Assembly: GCF_000003815.2 (NCBI RefSeq)
Contig: NC_049981.1
Span: forward strand, 12,369,625-12,433,624
Direction of reading: 5' to 3'
From: Branchiostoma floridae
Lineage: Eukaryota; Chordata; Leptocardii; Amphioxiformes; Branchiostomatidae
DNA length: 64,000 bases
Shown piece by piece: positions 46,209 through 58,939 of the stretch (positions are counted from its first letter, which is position 1; each line of letters opens with the position of its first letter). The notes beneath the pieces are model-generated. The model was not told the origin of the DNA, made no database searches, and saw only the letters and a list, made by a program, of their open reading frames with translations. The position numbers and the translations under genes are program-made.

Positions 46209-49200
46209 TAGTAGGGACACGCTGCTATTATTTATTCTGGAGCAAGATGGAGCAGGTCAGAGGTCATCGCCTGACGGCAAAATCTAGGGGTATTTGCTGA
46301 GCTCTGGGTAGGGGTGAAACAGGGGGCAAGTCGACCTTTTGACCCACCGAGGAAAGTCTACACCCCCCCCCCCCAAAAACCCCAACCCCAAACCCTTTTT
46401 TCTAAAAAAAGCCCTTATTTCCCTTGGTCGTAAGGCTAAACGCCGGGAGGCCTTCCTTTTTTTCTTTATTTTATCTAGTTTTATCGTACAGGTTAGTTTT
46501 ACGTACGAATATATACCATCTATATGTACTTGCAGTGAATCAATGCTTTGAAGTAGCTATACGTGTTGCTCCGGAGTATGCTCCGGAGTATGTGAGAAAG
46601 CATATATTTGTTGAAAGTAAGTATATTTGTCATGTACGTACGACCCTATACCATCTATATGTACATGCAGTGAAACATTGCTTTGGAGTAAGTATACTTG
46701 TTGCTCCGGAGTAAAAACACTGCTCCGGAGCAAAAATACTGCTCCGAAGTATGCTCCGGAGTAAGTGAGTAAGTATATTTGTTGTAAGTATGTATATCTG
46801 TCATGTACGTATAAACATGTGCCATCTATATGTACATGCAGTGAATCATTGCTTTGGAGTAACTATACGTGTTGCTCCGGAGTAAAAACACTGCTCCGGA
46901 GTATGCTCCGGAGTAAGTGAGTAAGTATATTTGTTGTAAGTAAGTATATTTGTCATGTTCATATAAACATGTGCCATCTATATGTACATGCAGTGAATCA
47001 TTGCTTTGGAGCGGCTATACGTGTTGCTCCGGAGTAAAAAAAAACTGCTCCGGAGTATGCTCCGGAGTAAGTGAGTAAGTATATTCGTGTTAAGTAACGC
47101 ATACCTATTTGCCATGTACGTGCCTGTTATGTAGGTATATATCAACACAACAACACAAAAGACAGTAGTGTACGGTGATCTTATCACTTGACGTGAAAAA
47201 TATATCAAGGAATTCATAACCAACGTATATTTCGTCCTATATGTGAAACATGGTATCACATCAGGAAAGAAAAGTTGTACTGCAAACGATATGGCGACCT
47301 CACATTACTTCAGGACGAGGTAACCATATTTTTTCATCAGTGTCTGTTCTGAGACCTACTTCTTGCCGTATTCGATCTCATTACTGTAACGAGGCAACGC
47401 AGCGAACTCTATTAGATAAAACTTTTTGCCAGCACGCTTCGTCTGTTTGATGACACTTTGAGGAACATCGCCTGGCTGGTGAGGTAGTGCGATGGACCAG
47501 TCTCGATAGAGTGTCCACTCCTCCTCTTCACCGCTGTGGTAGCCGCTGTCGTAGCCAGTGCGGTCACTTTCATCAGATGAAACCGTCCCGGAGGACACAT
47601 CTGTCCCTGTATCACTCTCGGAACCACTTTGGTCGCTGTCGGTTTCTTCTGTGGAGTCTCCCTGCCCGGAGCCCATCACAGATTTGGCGCCTGAGACGCT
47701 TTCTTCATCTTGTGACGCCATCAAATCTTCGGAACCAACCGTGGCCGTGTCGTGTTCAGATGACACGTCGGAGTCGTCAAAAACATCGCGGTCCCGGTAA
47801 GACCCCGTCTCGGCATCAACGACGACTTCTCCCGAGGCAACACCTGACTTGTCTCGGTGTTTTCTTTCCAGATGACGCTCGAGGTTGAACGCACGATCAA
47901 ATTCCCGATCACAAATGTCGCAGACGTGAGGCATGCTTTTTCGTCCGGTGGACAGAAGGAAAGTGATAAGATATTGATGTGCACACATATATTTGTCGCG
48001 CATTTAAGTTTTAGGGACCATACGTTTATCTCATCCCATCCCCTGTTTGTATCTACGTATGCCGTAAATGCATTTGTGGTATGAAGTATACCTGTATGAA
48101 ACAGGGGGTGGGATGTTTTATCTAATAGAGTTCGCTGCGTTGCCTCGTTACAGTATTGAGATCGAATACGGCAAGAAGTGGGTCTCAGAACAGACACTGA
48201 TGAAAAAATATGGTTACCTCGTCCTGAAGTAATGTGAGGTCGCCATATCGTTTGCAGTACAACTTTTCTTTCCTGATGTGATACCATGTTTCACATATAG
48301 GACGAAATATACGTTGGTTATGAATTCCTTGATATATTTTTCACGTCAAGTGATAGGATCACCGTACACTACTGTCTTTTGTGTTGTTGTGTTGATATAT
48401 ACCTACATAACAGGCACGTACATGGCAAATAGGTATGCGTTACTTAAAACGAATATACTTACTCACTTACTCCGGAGCATACTCCGGAGCAGTTTTTTTA
48501 CTCCGGAGCAACACGTATAGCCGCTCCAAAGCAATGATTCACTGCATGTACATATAGATGGCACATGTTTATATGAACATGACAAATATACTTACTTACA
48601 ACAAATATACTTACTCACTTACTCCGGAGCATACTCCGGAGCAGTGTTTTTACTCCGGAGCAACACGTATAGTTACTCCAAAGCAATGATTCACTGCATG
48701 TACATATAGATGGCACATGTTTATACGTACATGACAAATATACTTACTTACAACAAATTGACTTACTCACTTACTCCGGAGCATACTCCGGAGCAGTTTT
48801 TTTTACTCCGGAGCAGTGTGTTTACTCCGGAGCAACACGTATACTTACTCCAAAGCAATGATTCACTGCATGTACATATAGATGGTATATGTTCGTACGT
48901 ACATGACAAATATACATACTTACAACAAATATACTTACTTACAACAAATATACTTACTCACTTACTCCGGAGCATACTTCGGAGCAGTATTTTTACTCCG
49001 GAGCAGTGTTTTTACTCCGGAGCAACAAGTACACTTACTCCAAAGCAATGTTTCACTGCATGTACATATAGATGGTATAGGGTCGTACGTACATGACAAA
49101 TATACTTACTTTCAACAAATATATGCTTTCTCACATACTCCGGAGCATATTCCGGAGCAGTGTTTTTACTCCGGAGCAACACGTATAGCTACTTCAAAGC

Positions 49201-49537
49201 ATTGATTCACTGCAAGTACATATAGATGATATATATTCGTACGTAAAACTAACCTGTACGATAAAACTAGATAAAATAAAGAAAAAAGGAAGGCCTCCCG
49301 GCGTTTAGCCTTACGACCAGGGCAAATAAGGGCATGTCTCACGAGAGGGGGGTGGGGGTGGGGGTGTTGGGGGGGGGGGGGGTGTAAGACTTTCCTCGGT
49401 GGGTCAAAAGGTCGACTTGCCCCCTGTTTCACCCCTACCCAGAGCTCAGCAAATACCCCTAGATTTTGCCGTCAGGCGATGACCTCAGACCTGCTCCATC
49501 TTGCTCCAGAATAAATAATAGCAGCGTGTCCCTACTA
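46209..49537. mobile_element. 3.3-kb near-palindromic element with 1.2-1.4-kb inverted arms
   Basis: The left arm (46209-47422) and right arm (48115-49537) are inverted copies from the outer ends (TAGTAGGGACACGCTGC) to the inner edge (ATTAGATAAAAC). They enclose a 692-bp unique core. Each arm contains subterminal repeats of about 150-190 bp bearing clusters of the 8-bp palindrome CTCCGGAG, roughly four clusters on the left and five on the right. The arms also share a fragment encoding MIPCFTYRTKYTLV in opposite orientations. Small differences (bases, homopolymer lengths, repeat number) show two real, aged copies rather than a copy-paste assembly error. The core and inner left arm hold a zinc-finger ORF. 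No transposase was seen. A long-inverted-repeat transposon carrying a cargo gene is the simplest reading. Confidence 0.82.
47356..48003 (-). CDS. C2H2 zinc-finger, acidic protein inside the palindromic element
   Basis: An open frame of 215 codons. The likely start is the internal ATG at 47934 (MPHVCDICDREF), since the upstream residues show no conservation logic; this gives 192 aa. One C2H2 finger: C-x2-C-x12-H-x4-H (CDICDREFDRAFNLERHLER, then KH). A long Asp/Glu/Ser-rich acidic region follows, and a basic C-terminal stretch QTKRAGKKFYLIEFAALPRY. The frame ends in TAG at 47356-47358, inside the left arm. The right arm has TGG at the matching codon, and the frame would otherwise run on about 17 codons, so the left copy probably carries a premature stop. 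The C-terminal piece has a faint chromodomain-like look (YLIEF...WVSEQTL in the right arm), which is speculative. Probable nuclear DNA-binding protein of the element. Confidence 0.6.
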   Translation of the reverse strand: MRDKYMCAHQYLITFLLSTGRKSMPHVCDICDREFDRAFNLERHLERKHRDKSGVASGEVVVDAETGSYRDRDVFDDSDVSSEHDTATVGSEDLMASQDEESVSGAKSVMGSGQGDSTEETDSDQSGSESDTGTDVSSGTVSSDESDRTGYDSGYHSGEEEEWTLYRDWSIALPHQPGDVPQSVIKQTKRAGKKFYLIEFAALPRYSNEIEYGKK

Positions 49538-49538
49538 T

Positions 49539-51935
49539 TAGGGGGGACATTAGTACAAACTTTTTGAAATACGCATCCTAAAATATAGAGATGATCTATC
49601 TAAACACAGAAATCACAAAAATTAGGCAATTGTAAAACTCTAACCCCCCTGTACATACCCCCTGAAGTTTGAATACCCCCCTCGCCATGTACTTGTGTGA
49701 TGTTGCTAAGGTCTGCAAGCACTGACTGCATTACTTCAGTTCTTTTTGCACATTTTGTGTAATTAAATGATACATTACACTCCAAGATACCTTTCTATCA
49801 GCTTTTGCCATAATATTCTTGGTTGCCGTGGCAACAGGGCAGCAGGTATTGGAGCAAATTTCCATTATTTGGCCAAAAACAGGGAAGTCACGGTAGGGCA
49901 GTAATTCGACAAGTGCTCAGAATAATAAAGAGTACCCAAATCAACTACAGAGTGTCTTTAGTTTCACAAGAATAGTGGTAAAATTTTAAGAAACTCGATG
50001 CCAAGGAATTGGGCAACTTCAAAAAGAAACATTGTTTCAAGGTTACAAAAACACAGTTTTTTTTACCAAGCGTAAAACCAGTGTTTTTGTACATGTGTCG
50101 TCAAGTATGGACAGAAAAGCAACAATTGACTGTTCTCTTTACTACTAGGCTCTCTTGTACATGTACATACTATATCCAAGGCTCGAAATACCTTTTCTGC
50201 ATACCTACACTGGTGCAGGTAACATTGAAAATAGCCTGTACCGGACAAATTTTACCTGTACCACTCTGAATTGCATTTTTTTTTCTTTTCTACAGAATAT
50301 TTCTTAATATAGGTGGTAGTGGTAACATTCAATGCAGCTAATAACAATCCCAGTACACCTACATCATATGACGTTTATGTATAAAACCTAGTATTTGGGA
50401 CCAGTGCAGGTTAGGTGCAGGTAGACATGAAGAATACTTGCACAGCTCCAATTTTACCTTCACTAACCTGCATATTAAGCAGGTAGTATTACGAGCCCTG
50501 ATATCTCTCATTGTAAGCAAGATGCCTGTGATACTGAATTTCAACAATGTTTTATTGGTACATAAGACTATTTACAACAGAATCAAAAGAACCATAGTCA
50601 AATTTACACTGAGTCTCATTGATGGTGTCAATGGCGTGTAACATTGTTCAATTACAATTTTAGGTTGACCGCAGATGGATTTTTGTGGTTATGGGTAGTG
50701 ACAGGGCTGTGTTCTTGAGTTGGGCAAGCTTTAAACTTACATATCAACTTCTGCTGCTGATGTGAAAGATCCATCTTGGGTTTTCAGGGTTTGCAATAGT
50801 AAGTATTTGTCTCTCTTCCAATCAACAGCAATGTTTGCAATCTACTTTCTCATTGAGTCCTTGCTTCTTAAGCTCCTCTTCATTTCTCTTCTAAGCTATC
50901 AGAATCTCTGGTATCCTGCCTCCTGTCCTGACTTCTCTACTGTACTGTCTAAACGATACAGGTTCTCTTCTCTTTTTCAGTACCCTTGTAACTTCAGATT
51001 GGTAATTGTGGTTACCACTTGTACAAAGACACTACAGACTTCTTCTTTATTTGTCTGTTGGAACATCTCCTGAGAGATAGGCCCGAAGGCTGCATCCTTT
51101 ACCTGCAGCAACAGTGCTCGAAATGCCCACTTGCATACTTGAAAATGCATTTTGGTTGGCGCAACGTAAGTCGTAATTTTAAATCCGGGTAGTGCGCAAC
51201 CTGAAATTTTTCAGTTGGAACACAACTTTTCCCCACCTACATGCATAATTATTCATTTCTTGTTAGGATAAAACATAAGTAACATGTAACTACAGGGGTG
51301 CCTAATAGGGGTGGGTTAAACGGTACAGGAAATTCAGGTTCATGCAGGTCTGGTTCAGGTCCAGAGGTCCGGACCTGAACCTGGACCTGATTCAGTATAT
51401 GAAAACTTGTGATACTCAAAACAATGGTCCGATTCGATACAAAGAAATCTGCTTTGCAGAGTATTTGAGTACCACTGGCGTTTTAAAATCCTACAAGGCT
51501 AACTTCCTCTGTGAAATTGAGTGTAAAAATTGGTAGAAATGACTACAGACTTTACTATAATTTACCTGTAGCCCGTTTCGTCCAATTTTGAGTTTGGATC
51601 AGTCCATTTTTGCCATGGGGGTGATTTGGAATAGTCCATATTTGCATGGGAAATACATTTGGAGGTTCAGATATCCACAATGATCTCTCCTGAAGTCAAA
51701 TAGTCTGCCAAGGATGCCAAAGTACAATTTCTAAGGCATTAAGCGTGTTTGGTAGTATAGCGTTATACTAGTTTAGTACATTGTCAACTTAAAAACTTCA
51801 GGGGGCATGTACAGGGGGGTTAGCAATCAAAGATTTACAAAATTTTTGCATTTTCATATTCAGATGGACCGTCTCCATATTTCTAGGGGCGTATTTCATC
51901 AAAAACTGCATTTTTGCAAAATAGTGTCCCCCCTA
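49539..51935. mobile_element. 2.4-kb element with about 130-bp terminal inverted repeats
   Basis: The left end (49539-49680) and right end (about 51795-51935) are inverted copies beginning TAGGGGGGACA and including CCCCCCTGTACAT and CCCCCTGAAGTTT. The interior has no convincing ORF and includes a dispersed repeat also found in gene A. It directly abuts the palindromic element, whose end TAGTAGGGACAC is similar, so the two may belong to related families or be nested. Confidence 0.7.
51300..51590. repeat. Dispersed repeat copy 2
   Basis: Matches 20395-20620 in the same orientation (ACTCAAAACAATGGTCC, CCACTGGCGTTTTAAA). It is preceded by self-complementary GGTCCGGACCTGAACC sequence. Confidence 0.7.
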
Positions 51936-53653
51936 CTGAGTACTATACTACTCATCAATCACAGGTAATGATCCTTACATGGTGATCTAAACGCCCGTAG
52001 GACCAGCAAAAAATGTTCAGTTTTCGGTAACCTGACTGACCTATGAAAATCCGCCGACCCTAGCATTTTCGGAGAGTCGCAATCGATAGCAGACGACTTC
52101 AATTTTTCGATTTGACGACACATCATTCCTGGTCCTTTAGAATGTTGTGCTTGTTTGATGCATACGAGTATCTGCATAACTAGGATATGATGTGAAAAAT
52201 ACCAGTATCACATTATTATTATGAATTAATTCGGTAAAAATCTAGAAAAAAAGACAGAATCCCTACCTATCTATCTACCGAAAATAAGTTTCAGCGCCGT
52301 AATAAGAAACAGTATTGACTTCCAGACATTGATTTCCCAAACCAGCCCTAAAAAAACTTATTCATCCATTATTCTTCAAGCATGTGTTTCTTGGAATTAG
52401 ATGTCTCATTCATCAGATGCTGATCACCTCACATTTCTCCTGTGAAAGTTCTTCTATCTAATGTTTTAGACATGTAGGTCTCACCTTCAAAAATACGATA
52501 CGTGTTCATCTTTTAAATGGTCTCCTGCAAGTTTCAGTTACACAATATTGTTAAATAGAAAGAATAGCTGGCATTATTGTGGCAAATTTCTATCAGTATA
52601 ATTATATAATCGCACATCATATTTCGCGTCCTAAATGGCGGTTCCATAATATTGTTCCACAATTTTGTCAGGAACAATATTGTCATTAGAAATATCGTGA
52701 CCGACTCGTGAAGATTACCCTCGTGCACGTCACCTACGTGACCTTTGACTCCCAGGTCACGTGACTAACTTTCAGAGCTGAAGAAAGACGGGTGCCTTCT
52801 GAAAGCCTCTTTGTCGTGTGTATTAAACAGTTTAACTCTCTACTTTCAACAAAGATTAGCAATTCCATCCATAAGTGTGCTATGGTTAACATCATATGTA
52901 TAAGAAGATCTGAAAATGATTTTCTATATAAGTGCTTAGTAAGCCTCCAACCAGAATGGGGAACTAATTTCTCTTATCACTCGTGCTGCACACTTAAACA
53001 CAGGAAGGACTCCGAGCCTGGGGGAAATGTTCGTATCACGTACAATGTTTCCTGGACATAAATCGTATGCAGAATTTGTATTATCCATTCTCCAGACCCC
53101 TGGGCAGAATCAGGAAGTCCTGCAGACAAAGGATGTTGTATGAACATGTGAGCTGGCAAGAAACCAGAACCAGAATCTCCTAATGATTCACTGGTGGAAC
53201 AGAAAAAGGTCATCCCTTGAAAAGACTACTTGATATATTTGAGACACAGTATTGTGCGTGTAAACAGATCCTCATATAAGATGCATGGTCAAAGCTATAA
53301 GATGAACAAATAGTAGAATATTCACATAACGTTACATGTAATATTATATCTACCATAAACGTAAAGTAACTGGTCAACATAGCCCAAATAATCCAGAATC
53401 CATCATAGATTACATCAAGTTTTATCTTGATACTAATGATAGTTCAATGGGAAGCAGAAGCAGAATTTGTGCCTTACAAACAAACATCACTGAGGAGAGA
53501 CGGGGGACGGCATAGGCTAATATATCTCCACCGTCGACCACCAAGTCACGTGTTGAGCGGAAAGTAACGTCAATGAAACATATATTTTGCGTACCGACAT
53601 AGACCTAAGGTGCTGTTCGATATTTTCCGAATGTGTAGAAAGCCATAGACTAA
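51936..53653. other. Intergenic, 3' side of receptor gene C
   Basis: The part next to 53653 should contain the 3' UTR of gene C. No other gene, RNA or clear element recognised. An 89-codon ORF at 52792 has no family resemblance. Confidence 0.45.
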
Positions 53654-56600
53654 TCATGCTATTACGTATGTCATAGTGCAACTAACGAGAACACATGCAG
53701 CAATAAACACCAGCAGAAATACTCGGTCCAGTCTAGATGCTACTTCTTTCCACTCATTCAACACATCATCCTTCTTCTTCTGCTTGAGCTGATCCCGTTT
53801 CCAGGCCTCCAGTTTGTTGATGACTCCATGAAGATGAGGCAACAGGTCTTCACTGTCGTCAAACAGTTCACAAATATGGTTCCCATTGTCAGAAGGATCT
53901 TCAAAGTTTATCTGTCGTAAAGGCAACATGGCGGTTTCTTCTGCTGACCCGTACTCTGCCCTCTGATGTGTTTCCCTCCCTCTGTAGCTTTCTTGTTGGT
54001 GTTCTCCAACTGGCCTTACACAGCCACAGAATACGCAATCGAACCAACGCCACACCTCAGTCATTCCCAGTTTCTGTTTTAGCCAGAGTGGCGGTTTGGT
54101 GTCCATGTTTGTGAAGTTTAGCGCGATGGTGAGGATGCTCAGTATGGTGGACATGGAGACGACCAGGATGATGACACCAAAGAAAAGACCTGATAGATAA
54201 AGCAATATGTTTAACTCAACAGCTAGCCTCATTCACAGACTTGTGATGGTTTTGGCTTTTACTTTTTGGAAGATCGCTAGTTCGTAATTTTCAACATGGG
54301 CAAATGTGCTTTAATGCTACTCTCCAAACAAAGGTTGATGGGGAAAATGGTGACATTTTTCTTATGTGCCGTCTTTTTCTGTTCTGGGAAAACTGACAGA
54401 CGAAGACGGCACATAAGGAAAACGTCACGATTTCCCCCCTCAACCTCTGCTTGGAGAGTACTCTAATGCAAAAACTCCCTTTCAAGACACAAAAACTGGT
54501 ATTTATTGTATTCTTCAACTCAGCGTATTGTAGTCTTCGTCTTCATTCTTTCCGCAATGTAACGGGCTCTTCATGTGTACGGAAATTCTAAATTGCCTTT
54601 GATATGTCATTTCCACACACCAAGAGAAGCTAACTGATAAACTAAAAAGCAGTATTAACACCTCCGTTTTCAGGAAGATAATAACAGAACTCCCCTATCT
54701 TACCTATCAAGGGGATGTAGTTTGAAGTCGCCGGGAGGGACGCTACCACCATGTGCATGTAGACGATCAGGGACAACAGCATCGTGATACTCAGCGACAG
54801 TTTCTCGCCGGAATCTGGTGGGATGTTGAAGCTCAGCAGGCTGTCAATCAAAATTACAGCTACGTTTACAGGCATACAACTAGAGTCAGCTATATATCCC
54901 AGATGATTTTGATTTCATCCCAGGTGAATTACTCAATCGACATCTACTTACTAATAGGATGAAATTAAATGCAAAGTACAGTGATCAGTAAAAGTATAGC
55001 CTATACAGGCTGTTGGATAAGAACCTCATAGTATATATATCTGGCTATACAATAATCCCTAACTAGGGACGGGTGACGCCACAAACTATCTGCTAAACTT
55101 TATCCGCTGCGCACTGAGTTACTTGCATAGAGTGGCGCCATAGAAGAGTGAACGTACTCTTTGACAAAGACCGGTGTCATGCCGTCAAAATCGCGGTAAT
55201 GGTTTATTCATGGAGAAGATCTATGTGCATCTACCTTATTAGAAGAATGACGATGCAGGGTGCGAAGATGTGGTAGATGTAAAACAGCGGTTGTCGTTCT
55301 ATGACCAGGTTAAACGTGACGTCAGCATAAGGTACATCAGAGGAGCTGCGATGAAACAGGCAATAGCACACGATGAGTCATCGCACATGTTATGGGAGGA
55401 TTGGGCTCGCTTTGGCTTACACCAATCTTATAGTCTTTTACAGATCACTTAAGTGGAAGTTGGTATCGGCTCCCGTCACGCACTAAGATAGAAGGACTTT
55501 AATGCTAGTCCTACATGTTGCTTAGGAATGATGTCAACATCAGCTTTGATGTAGAAAATATGACTGCAAGGCGTACCTGTATGATACCACGTTCCTTTGA
55601 GCTGAAAAGCGGACCATATCCCATTCTCCGTTCTTCCTGTACTGGTCCAGATCACCCTCTGAAGACCTGTACATGGTATGTAAATACACGTTTACTGGAT
55701 CTAATTCTAAGGTTTAGGGAATGGCTATTACAAGAAAGGCGGTTGATTAAAGGAATGTAATTATGTGCTCTCTCCTTAGAAAATTATTGCTGCAAGGAAC
55801 ATCCTGTAAATTGTGGACAAATCATAATGATAGGCACATCCTGTCTTTCTATTGACAGGTACCTCCTGTTGCAACGTTGATAGTTAAAACACTTATTGAC
55901 AGTACAATTCCGCCAAAAGCCCTGGTCTATTGTTCATGATAGCTTTTTGGACTTATTGAGACCGTTCTTCATTCCACAACGAATAACAGTATATATTCCA
56001 TTTGATGAAATTACAAAATTAACGTACTTGCTAATGACATCGATGGCGAGAGCGTCGAAGGTCCATGACCCGAACTTGAAGGGGCACCTCTGTGTGTCGT
56101 AAGGGAAGTCTATGACGTTGATCTTGCACGAGGCTTTGAACGTGAACGGGTAAAAGTAGAACACGGTACCGTTGGACGTGACAGTCACCTTCGTGTCCGG
56201 CAGTTCTGCGAAGCCATTTTGTAGGATACTGTGGAGTCGACATACACTGTACTTTATACAACTGTTGCTCAATAAAGTCATTTTAAAATGTAACTGCCAT
56301 CAATACAAAACATTCTAAAAAGAAAAATGAAGAGTAGACTAACCACTTTCAGATTTTTATGTTATCTAGCTCTAGGTCTTACTTGCAATATTTCTTTGTC
56401 GTTCTTTGCCTTTACTTTTGCACTGCTTATTTTTTATTTAGATTAGTTTTCTGACTAGTTTACTTCTGAGTTATAGAGACTAAAACATGACTTTAATCAC
56501 GATGTAGTGATATTGATATTCCAATAGTCAATCTAAATTCTGTTCATCTAAAGATGTTGTAAAAGTTGTGAGACGTAGTTCTTTATTACATATATGGCGG

Positions 56601-58939
56601 CTTTGCTCTGGCTAGCCTCACCCGTTATAAAGAACTATATCGGGTCTCCAAATGCTGCTGCCTTGCATTCGTACAGCCGCCAGCCCGCGATAGTCATCCG
56701 GGTCCCACACCAGATATTCATCGGTCCAATACTGTGGGGAAAAACAAAGGTAACATATTGGCATTGACCCAGGAGCTAGCCATAGGTGTTTCGCACCGTC
56801 CTATGTAATGATTAAGAGTAGCAATTCATACATGTATTCAGAAAAAATGCTGCCTTTAAACTGCACTTGACGAATTTCTTCTTTGATGAGTTGCAACGAC
56901 AGAAGGATCTTCAAGTTGGTTCGCTGCTGGTATTCGTGCAAGTCGTCTGTTCTGAGAAAAATTGGCTCTGCCCATTATTTAGTGATGGGTGTTGTATGTC
57001 TGCTTGATGTTAAAATTGCTCCATCGAAACTAAAAAGTGATGCATTCAAAGTTCAAGTGATGCATTCAAACTACAGTTGATACATTCGAACTACAATTGA
57101 TGCATTCAAAGTACAACTAGTGTATTCAAACTGCAATTGATACATGCAAAGTACAGTTGATGCATTCAATCATAGTTCAAACTGCAAATAATTCATTCCA
57201 ACTGCAGCTGCTGCATTTAAGCTTAAGTAACTGCATCGAAACTAAATTTTATACAATTCAGACTGCGATTGATACATTCACACTGCAATTGACGTATTCC
57301 TTCTTTAATGAACTGAAACAACAGATGTCTCTTGTTTCGCCACAGGTATTCGAACACAGGTATGTTTTGAAATAATGATCATCATTTGGTGATGTGTTTG
57401 GTGTTTCATGCATGCGTGATGACAAAAAGTAGCATTCCAAGGAAGTGGCATTACAATTGATGTATTTCGTCTTGCATGAGTTGTAACAACGGAAGGATCT
57501 CATTTCGCCAGAGATATTTGGACAAACTATATATTTTGACAGGCTATAAAGTTAGACAGACTACTTATTTCGGCAGGCTATATATTTGGACAGACTATAT
57601 ATTTTGACAGGCTATATATTTGGACAGACTATATATTTTGACGGACTAGGATCAATGATTTTTTTTATTGACAGACTATATGTTTCGACAGACCACATAT
57701 TTCGACAGATTATATATTTCGACAGACAACATATTGCGACAGACTATATATTTCGACAGACTATATATTTGGAAAAAAATTGGCTCTGCTCGTTTCTTTT
57801 TGTCAAAACTGTGGCTCAACAACTCAGTCATACGTATAAGCTGATAATTTTAATAGCATTATTGTACAGCAATAAAGTGATGATAATTTGTTTCAAACTC
57901 GTAGCCGACGGCAACGCAATTAAAAAACAGAACAGAAAGCAAAAAACTATAACTTAATAACATACCAGTCGCATCCACATGATTCCTGTGATCTGTTGAT
58001 CCCGATCATTCTGTGAATAGATCAAAATCTGTTTACATTTTGTTGCATTCTACAATAATGATTGTAGAACGTAAACCACTCAGATGATAGTTCAGATCGG
58101 TTACAACTTGTCAAACTTGTCAAACAACGGAATAAACTGTGTACAGCATGCAAATAGCTATTTTGCTTTTTTAAAATACCGTTAGAATTTGAACTGACCA
58201 CGTCAAGCAGTTGTGCCAACGCGACGTTAATAGTAACTCTGACAGGGGAAGAGCTGTTCTTCACCGGCCGTGCGTCCGTCCTGTATCCGGTCATCAGGCG
58301 GTCTACGAGATTCTTCTCTGTAAAGTTTCCCAAGCTTCCTGTAGAGTATAAAATACATGTCAAGCAACGTTTCTTCAAGATTAGATTATAAAGTTTGACT
58401 TCTCTCTTTGTTTACAAAGCAGTCCGTATAATGACTGCGTTTAGCTCGACAAATGGCAAAAAGATCTAATCATTTCTCATTCAGACCTACCCACATACCA
58501 ATAGCAATTATTACCATAATTATAAGCCGACTTGAGCTATGCTGTTCCTCCACATATACACAAATACACAGGTATCTACCTTCTTTGCGAAAATAAAAAT
58601 GTCAACCTTCATGGAATCCAATACAACTCATTACAACATAACAGAGAAGAGTGTGTCCTATCTGTGCACGAATGAAAAAAGAATCAGTTTTGTTACATTT
58701 TAACTTGGCCAGTTCCATATCTTCTGGTATATAGTTTTAGATGTTTTCTACAAGTGCGCTTGAAACAGTAATGATTTAGTGGGATAGCATATACACCCTA
58801 TTAGTAAGCTTTGCGCAGTCCAACCAGCATTTATATAGAAAATCGTACTCAAAAAACGAAGCACAAAATGCCACAAACCTGCAAACATGGCAACCAGAAC
58901 GGATGCCAGCGGGACCAGCCATGGCCAGTTTCCTTGCAT
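53654..58939 (-). CDS. Nicotinic acetylcholine receptor-type subunit C (non-alpha), complete
   Basis: Exons in order: 58939-58879 (signal peptide MQGNWPWLVPLASVLVAMFA), 58338-58199, 58010-57966 (45 bp), 56731-56622 (110 bp), 56228-56028 (201 bp, Cys-loop), 55666-55577 (90 bp, loop C), 55345-55235 (111 bp, M1), 54840-54704 (137 bp, M2) and 54189-53654 (M3, loop, M4). All junctions are in frame; total 1431 nt, 476 aa. Cys-loop C153-x13-C167 with FPYDTQR; loop B GSWTFDA; loop C RNVVSYSSSDVPYADV without vicinal cysteines, so non-alpha. M2 follows PPDSGEK and has E at -1' but no acidic residue at 20'. The first donor is GTTTGT, weaker than the others. M4 begins at about LDRVFLLVF and ends TYVIA. 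It is next to, and head-to-tail with, gene D. Confidence 0.93.
57030..57300. repeat. Degenerate 20-21-bp minisatellite in intron 3 of gene C
   Basis: Repeats of the form AACTACAATTGATGCATTCA with substitutions. Intronic; no coding role. Confidence 0.8.
57530..57775. repeat. 17-18-bp AT-rich minisatellite in intron 3 of gene C
   Basis: Repeats of the form GACAGACTATATATTTC, variably mutated and interrupted once near 57645-57670. Confidence 0.85.

Noticed and set aside
47721-48287. 188-codon minus-strand ORF overlapping the zinc-finger ORF
   Set aside because: Different frame, spans the arm boundary and non-coding part of the core, no motif; the zinc-finger frame explains the region better.
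46978-48520. Two near-identical ORFs (MIPCFTYRTKY...) as a duplicated gene
   Set aside because: They lie in the inverted arms at mirrored positions and end in subterminal repeats; better explained as arm sequence than as genes, though the shared start is noted.
52792-53061. 89-codon ORF as a gene or LINE fragment
   Set aside because: No zinc-knuckle or other LINE motif and no splice context.
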